This document shows, in pieces, positions 55,364 through 64,000 of a stretch of 64,000 bases of DNA. The stretch spans positions 434,001 to 498,000 of the forward strand of contig BQUP01000004.1 of NCBI GenBank assembly GCA_022835595.1. The letters run 5' to 3'. How positions within the stretch are numbered: the first letter of the stretch is position 1; every line of letters starts with the position of its first letter. Origin of the DNA: Cystobasidium ongulense (taxonomy: Eukaryota > Basidiomycota > Cystobasidiomycetes > Cystobasidiales > Cystobasidiaceae). The notes beneath the pieces are model-generated. The model was not told the origin of the DNA. It did not search any database and was given only the letters and a program-made list of their open reading frames with translations. A program made the position numbers and the translations under genes.

Positions 55364-58300
55364 CTAGCCATCAGGCTGCTTCTCCAAGAGTTGCTCGATT
55401 GCCAATGCATCGCAGACCTCCAAACCTCTTGCCCGTCCTTTGAGTCTCAGCGTTTTATCGCTCGAGACTAGAATCGTCTTGGACGGAGTGGCTGAAGTCG
55501 TATCGCTCGTTTCCGTCGATTTAATGCCTAGAAGAGCTCGTCTATCCAACCAGCGGGTTTTCTGCCAGACTGCAACATTCAAGATAACATCATCCATACC
55601 CTTGATACTCCCATCCTTGGCTCCTCCGGCAGAATGCCCAGAGCTAGCAGAATGTCCAAAGTCTATATCCTCACGCCTGATATTCAGATCCCGCAGATAG
55701 TTGCCTTTGCTAGTCTGAACTTTCAAATTCATGCTGTAAGTCTTGATTGCTTCCTCCAGGTACTTGATTGCCCGAGTTGCAGAAGTACCGAGAGGATCTT
55801 CTTTTGTCCTGAGGCCATCGAGCTCAGTCACCACAGCCAGAGGAACGACAAGAGTCCAGCGCTTGGTGGTCAGCAAAGCCGTGAATACATCCATAGTTTC
55901 CAAGAGGATGTTCGTATCGAAGACAAGTGTAGTATAACCCGCCAATGCATTGGTTGTCGTTCTTCGAGTAGACCCCGGTTTGCTCGATGATAAAGCATCG
56001 GCCGACCGGAATGCAAGTGCTTGCAGCTTTTCTTCACTGCGGCTGTCACGAGATTGGCGCAGTAGAGCTTTGAGTTCCCTCCTGCGTTCTTTGAGCTGTT
56101 TGACGGTCTCAATATCGTCACCACTGCCCGGAAGGAAGTCATCATCATCATCATCATCGTCTTCCTCTGCTTGTTGTCGGACTACATCCTCCATCTCTTG
56201 CGCTGACTGTATCTCTGCCTTCAGTTGGAGATCAGCAGTGGTAGGGCGAACGACTTCTGCTGCCTTTCGGGCATCATTTTCTATTGTAGTCTGATAAAGC
56301 TGGTTATCCAGAGATATTTGGCCGGTCTCGCTATCGACCAGGACAAACGGTACCGCTCTTGCAATCCATGCAGCGGTTAAACCAACTCTCTTCCATCGCA
56401 GTCGAGCTACAGTTTCGCGATCGGCAGGTGCTTCTCCATCCTCATCAAGCTGGCTTTCGCTTGGACCACCTCCAGAATTGCCTTGTTGATATGCACTTTG
56501 TGGCCCGCCAGCATGGGCAGGCATAGAAGGTCCTTCATACCGCTCAGCTAGCACATCCTTCTCGCTCTCCGGCATGCTGTAAGAGTGTGATTCTCCCTGG
56601 TTGCCGCCACCTAGACTTTCTGATTGAGAACTGCTCATGTAGGCAGGACCTTGTTTACCTTTCCAATAGCCTCGCCCGAACAGTTGCTTGCCTGTCCACT
56701 CCATGCCTCTAATACACCAATCTTCAGGCAGAGCAATGCCAAGTAGCCTGTTTGGTACATTGCTATCTTTGCGTAGGTATAAGTTCCTATCACTCATTGG
56801 CAGGCTTTCGAATAGACTCATCATGGCCGCCCATGGAACTTCTGAGCGTATCATAGCGAGAGCGGTAGGATTGTGTGACATAGTGGCGAGGAAGGTAAGG
56901 ATTATGGTTATATACGGGCATATAGCAGGGTCAATTTCGCCTGGCTTCATCGGATGGCGAATGGCGTGGTTGAAAAGTCCAAAGGTGAGCCGCATCGCCA
57001 GGCGCAAGCTTGCTGGTACAATTGGAATTTCTTGGTTGTATTGTCGACTTGTAGGTCGTGCCTTCGACGCCTCAAGGCCAAGACGCTGGACCTGCCTGGC
57101 TAAATCTGTCAAGTTTGCTTCAGAAGGAGTCGGATCACTTCTACTTTGCAGACTTTTCCTTTCAACTCTGCTGGACTGCTTCTCCAACTTCTTTTGGTCA
57201 TTTGCGGTTGCTAAGGCAGTATTCAGTGCCCCGCCTTCTTTCCCGCATTCCATGAGAGCTGATATATTGATTACCGCCATCATGATCCAGGTAGAATCGC
57301 GGTTAAGCCGTTGCGAAGGATCGTTGCGTTCTTTGGCTATCAGAGAGCGTCGAGTTGAGAGGCCAGCTTGTGATTGGACATACTTGAAAGTATCTTCGAG
57401 CTTCTCCTCAAGCCTTGCGAAGACCGCTTCAAACGTATCGAGATGGTCACCGGTGTACAATAGACCATGCAGATGCACGAAGAGCGACAGAGCCGGCGTA
57501 TCAGGTTGTATGCGCGATGCTTGTTTGTCTGGAGAAAAGAACGCCAAGATCGAAGTACCGCCCGATGAATATGGATGCGAAGCCGCGACACTACAGAATA
57601 TTGTCAGTCTACGCTGGCACGAAAGGCTGTGGTGTAAGCACTCAGCTCACCTTTTTTTGTAGTGATACAACGTCCGCAACGGGTCTTCTTCAGTTATCAT
57701 GGCCAGGTTATGATGCAGGCGGCCTGTTCCAGGGGTCTCACTTAGGCCCAGAAAGTACCATTCTTGAGACACTGTGTGCCAGATGTCATGTTCTATAAGC
57801 TCCCAGTCATCCAATGCTGCTGCTCCGATACTATTGCCGGGCGCGTCTGCAATTTCGAGATCCTCGTCCAGCTTGGAAGGCATGCCGGGAAAGCCCTTCT
57901 TGCGGTCTTTTCTCGCTATCAACTGCTTTTTTGGCGTCTTTTCTGCCTCTACATCCCTCAGAGCTCGCTCATTAGGTCTATGGTCGTAAGTTTCTTCAAG
58001 TAGGCTTCGCAGCAGTTTCCCAGACATGGGCGACTTCGAAATTTCGCTGACTCGTGATGTCTGTAGCGAAATTTTCGCAATTGACATTCGATAGCGTGCT
58101 ATATCTCCGAGCTGCTCGATCCATGTGGCACGAAAAGCGCTCAGACTTTGCTGTTCAAGGAGCTGTGTATAGAAAGTGTAGGCGTAGTATACGAAGTCTG
58201 TAAGATGATCGACGACGTTGCCGGTAGTCGATTCGCTATTCTCTGTAGAGTCATTGTGATGCGAGACCTGGGACTTCTCGCCGTCCGCACTATCCGGGAG

Positions 58301-60548
58301 TGCCTGGCTGAGACGCTCAAACAGAAGGAGGAACGCGGTCTTCCACATACGACTTGGCAAATTGTACTTTTGTGGGATCGAATGGATGGATGCAGGTACC
58401 ATTGGATCCATGCATCGTTCCATGAAGGAATGGAAAGCCTCAGCGCCTCTAAGGATTGATCAAAGAATCATATCAAGCTTAGCTGTTGCAAAAATACGGA
58501 AGAAGGCATTGTAAACTCACTCTCGATGTAGTTGGACCAATTTCGCCCAATACTCGTCGGGCCTGTTCTCTTTATGCGGTCCCGGATGGCCTGATCGACC
58601 ACTTGAATCGGCTTGTTCTTTCATAGCACTTCGGGCGAAGCTATCTTCATCTTGCAGCTTTGCCTCGACTGTGAGGATCCCTTTGTAAGACGCTTTCAGC
58701 TCGCGCAACAGTGCATTATCGCCCGCTCCCGACGAAGTTGAATCAACCTCATCTAACAATGCATCTTTCTGGCTGCTAGAGCGAGATTTGTAGTCGGAGG
58801 AGGCTACAGATAAGCTTGACAAGCTTGATTGCGTAGATGAAGAAGCGACACTTCGCATATCGGAAGGAGATCCGGCAATTCCGCTCAGACCAGTCAATGG
58901 TACCTTGTGAGCAGAGAACCTGACGGGATCATCTTTGCCAGGGACGAACAGTTGGCGTGCGACAGGAACAGCAGAGCCAATACTCTCGGACTCGACTTCA
59001 TGACTGTCTCGAGACGAACCTTTGCGGAAGGACCAAATATCCTGGCTCTTAACATGGTTGACGACACCTTCTGGCCTCGTGCGGGTGTTCTTTTGAAATT
59101 CACTGCGATGTTCCGATTGCGCAGCTCGGTGCTGGTGAGGAGGTCCACGATGGCGAGGAGGTGGACTGTCATGTGCAGACCCATGCCAGTCTCCGCCTGG
59201 GTAAGGCATAGCCGGACCATGTGGATGGCCAAATACTACTTCCGGAGGAGGTAGTGGTGGATAGTAACCATACATATGTTCTGGCGGACCATGATGTGGA
59301 GGTGGAGGAGGGTGCGGGAAGTACGGTGGCTCTTCCCCGTATCGAAGTGATTCGTGGCCCTGCAATTCCATGGTTGCATCTCGATGTGTATGCCGGGCTC
59401 TGCCATCACGGCCCTTGTGTCGTTCCTTTCGGTCGCCAGGCTGTCTGCGCGACCTGCTGTCTTGCTGAAGTGCATTAATATCGATTCCGGTATTGATAAT
59501 GCCACGTTGAGCGGCAGGCTCGGGCATGTTGACGTCGAGAACACTTGAATGCGGTTCTTGCCTGCTTGTTTCGGGTACCTTAGCAACTGTGTTGGCTTCC
59601 AGTTGTTTGCAAACGTTTCCTCCCTCGATTTTCTCAGGCTCTCGGTCCTCGTGCTTTCTACCTTGCTTCGCATTCGTATCCGGAGAATCAGAACGAACAT
59701 CGCCTTTGTAGCCCATCGGAGCTTGATACAGCTGCTTCTGCGCTTCCGCTCTTCTATCTTGAGACGACTTGCCTCTGTCAAAGTCGGCATCGTATTCCAT
59801 CCCCCCGCGACCGCGACTCCCTCCCCTGTGTGAAAATCTTCCGCCACGGTTCTCTCTAGCTAGTGGGCGAGACTGAGGTTGATGGCTATGGCCTCGCTCG
59901 AAGCCGTCGGGCCGAACTTGTCGCTCTCCTGGAGCTCGCGTTTTGCCAGACATAGCAGGTCCGCCGCGTCCACGTCCGCGGGCATGAGAGATATCTAGTG
60001 CACCACCGCGAGCAGGAGGAGCACCTCTGGAACCCCTGTGCGAGTCAATGAGTCCTCTGCCTCTGCCACGACCATCGGGATAAACCGAGCCAGCGGCAGA
60101 GCCCATCGACTTTGGGCCGCCAACGTGCTTGATATGATGCTGTGATGCTTGATCATACAAGCGATGAGATGTCAACGGCTCTTCGGCTCCAATGCTTAGC
60201 TGGCTAGTTGTTGCTTTCATATTGGCTCTTTCTCCCACACTCGGTTGTGTGTTTCCTCGTGGCACGGCAATGGCTAGCATGCTATTCGATGGAGTAAAGC
60301 TGTAAAAGCAATTAGTGGGGTATTCAGTCATTCAGTCAGCGGTGCTCATCTAGTGCCAGTGTCATGTACGCAAGGGAAACTTACCCATTTGAAGGAGCTA
60401 GGTGAGGCGCATCCTGAATTGTCACAGCATGATTGACAGTATTTGAACTCGTCGAGTTCGCAGGTTGGGTTTGGCGGGAGAGTATGCCGTGATTGTCGCC
60501 TAACGAGGGTGCTCTATATGTCTCTCCAATTGTTGCGGGTCTGTCCAT
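55364..60548 (-). CDS. EST1/SMG6-type protein with C-terminal PIN nuclease domain
   Basis: SMG6-type proteins cut mRNAs marked by nonsense-mediated decay; some also touch telomerase. Four exons (60548-60385, 60299-58521, 58448-57651, 57590-55364) give 1655 residues. The N-terminal 600 are disordered, with RGG-like runs such as GRGRGLIDSHRGSRG. The 14-3-3-like EST1 domain follows, with QLGDIARYRMSIAK and EWYFLGLSETPGTGRLHHNL, then a helical hairpin region. The C-terminal PIN domain begins TTLVFDTNILLETMDVF, with further acidic positions in VTELDGL, GMDDVIL and SSDKTLR, so the nuclease site looks complete. A run of seven Asp precedes it. The start is uncertain: the frame stays open upstream of the ATG at 60548, so an earlier exon may exist. 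Confidence 0.85.
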
Positions 60549-60823
60549 CTGCCTTCCATTGATGATACTCGAATGGCTGCGAGCTGGTTCGGAATCGCAG
60601 CGTTCAAGGGGAAGACGCACTTGAAGTGGGAGGGCTGGAATAGCTTTATGTACAAGCTGTGCGCAAGGTAGCTAACAACAATGCCTTCTTCAACCGATGA
60701 GACGTGAAGCAAGCCTAAAGAAAGCAAAACCATGCACCTCTTTGCCGTCCGATCATCTATGCAAAGATGGTATTTTGTACGATACAATCACTGCAATAAT
60801 AAAGCATACTGCAAGGCTAAAAG

Positions 60824-62299
60824 CTACGATGGCTCTCCCAATACAACGGTCTGTACAAGTTCCATAAATTCATAAGCAGCTATTTCTCTACTTTTACCGC
60901 CACCACCTAGCGCGCTGGAAAGTAAATAAGTCTCCCACAAACCCGCTATAGATTTCGAGATAGCAGAGTCAATAGTCGGAGAAGGAGGTCTTTCTGGATG
61001 TGCGTGTCCATTTCCATTCATATGCCCATTGATAGGCATATCAGCAACTACCGCACCGTCGGGTAAGTCGTTGTCCGACTGAGATTCTTCAGATTGTGAT
61101 GATGATACCCTTTCTAATGATGATTGTAATGTACTCAGGAAATCTTGAGTTATTGTTGTTCTATTATCTCGAAGGTTTGATTCTTCGACCAAAATTCGAC
61201 CACCCGTAACTGGAATAGCTTCTTCATTCCGCTCAGCCTCAAATGAATAATCGCCATGCCGGAGTCCTTCTGAACTTGCAGGGAGCTCTCGTGCGTATTC
61301 AAAGTGCCCAACCGACTCTGAATTGTCGTGGTCGTAGCGCAGTGTATGATCATCTTCCGGCGGCTGGTCATGTTCATGATGTCCAGAATCGACTATACTT
61401 CCAGAATTGCCGGGTGAAGTCTGACCGTAATTGTTCCAGTAGTCGTCTTCATCATCCTCTCCTATCTCGTCATCCATAACCTCACTCTTGTTTCCACCTT
61501 CATCCTCACTGCTCTCGCATCCAGCCCAGTAGTCGTCTGGATCTTGATCTGGCCCTTCTTCCACTCCTAGACCTCTCGCAGCGTCTGCTTCTCTTTGTTT
61601 CTCACGCAGAGCTTTCTGAGCAGCAGTTGTTGGAGACTTCTTGGTCGTTGTTGCAGAGGTACTGACACTCGCTGAACGATGGGCTCTTGTATCGGTGGAA
61701 GTGCTTGGAATCTGACGCGCCAAGGCCGCTTTCGCATCTGAGATGCAAATATGCCATGCTGATGTGTTCATATTCAACCGTGACTGAGGGAGTTGTAGAT
61801 CGTAGTATTTCCATCCGCTTTCCTCTTCCTCATCTTCCTTTGCAGCTGGTAAAGAAGATGATCCCGCGGCGGCTGAAACGCCACTCGACCCGCTTTCGTT
61901 GTCGGGCGGGGAGGCTGCTTCCTCGTAAACGACGAGCAAGACCAGCGAGCCATCATCGTACTCAGACGTGCTTGAAGTGACACTGAGTTTGATTCTTGCT
62001 ACCAACTTCTGCTCTTCGTGTATTGTTGCAGAATACAGGATCTCCGACGGCTTGACATCCTCGAGCCAGGTGGAGGCGAGGGTTTCACGCCGACTCTCAA
62101 CTGCATCTTGGATTGGCGCGTCTGAAGTGGCTTGCAAGTAGGTGGATGGCGAGTCTGACGAGGAGGAGAGGTAGTAGTGTCGCTGTAGGACAGAAGTGGA
62201 CAATGTCGCTGGTGGAAGAGTGACATCCGCAGACGAGAGCAGCAGAGGCAGAATTGAGACCACGAAAGGCAGCGGCGACGGGATATCTTGGCCGACCAT
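60824..62299 (-). CDS. Unknown acidic protein with repeated DDYW motif
   Basis: I do not recognise the family. A single exon from the ATG at 62299 gives 491 residues. The first 200 residues look folded, with hydrophobic strands (LSVTSSTSEYDDGSLVLLVVYEE). A long acidic, Ser-rich disordered region follows with two DDYW motifs, in DPDDYWAGCESSEDE and DEDDYWNNYG. The last 60 residues form a likely conserved helical domain (SIAGLWETYLLSSALGGGG, then FMELVQTVVL). The frame is open for 92 codons upstream of the chosen start, but that stretch is Cys- and Arg-rich and looks like leader. No transmembrane segment is convincing. It is on the same strand as, and upstream of, the SMG6-type gene, about 275 bp apart. 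Confidence 0.65.
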   Translation of the reverse strand: MVGQDIPSPLPFVVSILPLLLSSADVTLPPATLSTSVLQRHYYLSSSSDSPSTYLQATSDAPIQDAVESRRETLASTWLEDVKPSEILYSATIHEEQKLVARIKLSVTSSTSEYDDGSLVLLVVYEEAASPPDNESGSSGVSAAAGSSSLPAAKEDEEEESGWKYYDLQLPQSRLNMNTSAWHICISDAKAALARQIPSTSTDTRAHRSASVSTSATTTKKSPTTAAQKALREKQREADAARGLGVEEGPDQDPDDYWAGCESSEDEGGNKSEVMDDEIGEDDEDDYWNNYGQTSPGNSGSIVDSGHHEHDQPPEDDHTLRYDHDNSESVGHFEYARELPASSEGLRHGDYSFEAERNEEAIPVTGGRILVEESNLRDNRTTITQDFLSTLQSSLERVSSSQSEESQSDNDLPDGAVVADMPINGHMNGNGHAHPERPPSPTIDSAISKSIAGLWETYLLSSALGGGGKSREIAAYEFMELVQTVVLGEPS

Positions 62300-63224
62300 G
62301 GTGAAGATCCCACTACGAAGTGAGCATGCGGTTGGAAGAGTGCTGGATAGCTGCAGTGAACTAGTGAACAATGCTTGTAAATGTTTGGAAAGAGAGAAAG
62401 TCAGACAGTCCAGTCCGGCTTTGCATAAAATTGGGTCCCCGCGGACGGGGCAGGCCTGCATATAGCCGACAAGACGGAAGCGATTGACCTGGCGAGGCTG
62501 GCAATGCATAGATACGTATACTCCATGTTGTTGCACACTACTTCGGCTTCTCACTATAAATGCTCTGCCTTGCACGCAGTGCGGCTAGAAGATGAAGACT
62601 ATCAACTACTCGGACAAAGTCGATCGAACATCAAAGAGTTTCGGAGAAGCAAGGTGCACGGCAATGTAGAATCCAGGAGAGCACAGTAGTGACACACAAG
62701 ACAATTGCCGGAAAGTCAAAGTGAACATTCGATAGACCTGGAAGCCAGAGGCGTCTCTTCGCTTTCAATCGCCATTTTTCTGAAGGTCCCCAAAGCTTTC
62801 CCACGGCTATCAAATTGTTGCACTGCGAATTCTTTCAGGGTGACAAGATACAGTAAACCTCGCAATTGAGTAACCTTGATGCGTCGAGCTACCATCAGCA
62901 GAGGAACACGCTCAAGTCAGGACCGAATACCTCAGCTTTACACAACTCTTTCATTCGAACTTGGCGGCAATCTGGTCCCGCCGATTGCCGAAGTGCACGT
63001 GACCTTGACGGATTATCTTTTACGCTTGTCCTTTTGAAACCAACGCAAGCAATTCCCATGCATGAAGATAACTTACATGTTGGGCTTAAACGCATCCTAT
63101 CTGGAAACAACTCTCGCCTAGCCGCCCTTCGTCCACCTTAGCTGCTGATAACCCCATCATTCGGTATTTCAAGGCAAATCCACCTGAAGTGTCACCTGAC
63201 CATATATAGGTCTCTCAAACAACT
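62300..63224. other. Divergent intergenic region before the ligase gene
   Basis: This 0.9 kb lies between divergent starts. A TATATA sequence at about 63203-63208 is close to the ligase ATG. The open frames are short and overlap on both strands; none is supported. Confidence 0.4.
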
Positions 63225-64000
63225 ATGCCAATCCTCGCAGGCAACAAGCCGTCCTTTCCAATCTCTCCAGATAATCTGGCCAATTTCTTGCTCTCAGACC
63301 CATTCCGTTCAGAATCGGAGTATATCGTTAAAGCGCCCAAGTCGAACGGCAACCACTCCATCCCCGGACGCGTCTTGCCTCAAAAAGCTGCGTTTGTAGA
63401 CGCTAATACCGGTGAGTAGCTTTTATGGCAGTCATGGGCAAAATAGCTGATCCAGTTCTTTGTAAATCTCGCAGCGGCACAAGTCAGCCATGGTCGGCTA
63501 CGACAAGATGTACGCAGGATAGCACATAGTCTGCGATATCGATTAGACCTCCACCCCACCCCCACAAATACGAGCAGCAAACGAAAATCATTGCTGTCCC
63601 CGATAGTCTTGCTGCATCTGCCCAATTCTATCCAGTTTCCAGTGATAGAGCTCGGTATCTGGGCAGCTGGCTTGACAGTGTGAGCGTCTTCACGCTTCGT
63701 AATGAGGCGCCGAGAGCTTTATCTGACCCTTCGTTGGTGCCGATAGAACATCAGCCAATCCAGCTCTCAAACCTGCCGAGATCATCTATATCATCGAAGC
63801 ATGTCGACCAGCGCTCATCATCACTTCCGCCGGCAAGGATGGTCTAGGTGTCATTGAACAAGCTCTTCAGGGTCTCTCAGATCCACAGCTACGCGCATCT
63901 TTAACATTACAAAAGGTCTTCACAGTAGATCCATCAGCTGGAGACTACGGAACAAACGAAACTGGCACAGTCGCCCATGCCTCGGCTACTAGCTGCTCAA
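63225..64000 (+). CDS. AMP-binding acyl-CoA ligase, 4-coumarate:CoA-ligase-like, partial
   Basis: The gene runs off the right edge. Three exons (63225-63411, 63475-63679, 63747 to the edge) keep one frame for 215 residues. The segment LPNSIQFPVIELGIWAAGLT, followed by ANPALKPAEIIYIIEACRPA and LIITSAGKDG, is the N-terminal substrate-binding half of the acyl-CoA synthetase and 4-coumarate:CoA ligase family. The third exon must start at 63747, after CGATAG, to keep frame; the AG ten bases further on would break it. The ATP-binding P-loop and C-terminal domain lie outside the window. No N-terminal signal is obvious. The substrate cannot be told from this part. Confidence 0.8.

Noticed and set aside
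56688-57662. 324-codon open frame on the plus strand
   Set aside because: It lies antisense to the conserved EST1/SMG6 gene, has no domain, and its length is explained by the codon pattern of the opposite strand.

Overview
The window is nuclear DNA from a basidiomycete-type fungus. Almost every gene is cut by short introns (mostly about 50-70 bp, GT...AG). Coding density is high on both strands, and the gene set is typically fungal: a fungal phenylalanine ammonia-lyase, an adenylate-forming reductase, an arginine-type carbamoyl-phosphate synthase and ATP11. I joined exons by hand; for nearly all genes the reading frame closes exactly over 2 to 14 exons. The lineage below Basidiomycota cannot be fixed from sequence reading alone. 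I saw no transposon, virus copy, tRNA, rRNA or CRISPR array.

Layout, left to right: a partial unknown gene (minus, left edge); PAL (1805-4791, +); mitochondrial-type carbamoyl-phosphate synthase large chain (5465-9465, +); NADPH-cytochrome P450 reductase (10282-13124, +); an A-T-R adenylate-forming reductase (13352-17228, -) divergent from MTO1 (17677-20390, +); cytosolic asparaginyl-tRNA synthetase (20648-22723, +); an IlvD/Edd dehydratase with a cysteine-rich start (22910-25643, -); a long leader and a four-RRM Mrn1/Nrd1-type protein (28374-31821, +); an ArfGAP (32719-34598, -); an unidentified coiled-coil nuclear-type protein (34905-about 36511, -); a SIRT4-like sirtuin (36811-38337, +); an SLC35B-type transporter (38613-40425, -); a GH20 hexosaminidase (41226-43624, -); OMA1 (44219-45774, -) head to head with ATP11 (45948-47305, +); ribosomal protein eL39 (47926-48285, -); a decayed coiled-coil gene (about 49000-51270, -); a leukotriene-A4-hydrolase-type aminopeptidase (51766-54142, +); a 60-residue disordered protein; an EST1/SMG6-type PIN protein (55364-60548, -); an acidic unknown protein (60824-62299, -); and the start of an acyl-CoA ligase running off the right edge.

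These are mostly unrelated housekeeping genes rather than one pathway. Mitochondrial functions recur (carbamoyl-phosphate synthase, MTO1, the sirtuin, OMA1, ATP11), and OMA1 and ATP11 share a 173-bp divergent promoter. PAL and the acyl-CoA ligase could both act on phenylpropanoids, but they lie at opposite ends of the window.

The most unusual signals are in RNA processing: an AT-AC intron of the major-spliceosome type in PAL, a GC-AG intron in MTO1, and several micro-exons of 12-24 nt, some coding for conserved active-site motifs. The other items worth a second look are the Cys-rich N-terminus on the Fe-S dehydratase, the decayed gene next to eL39, and the unidentified three-part protein beside the sirtuin.
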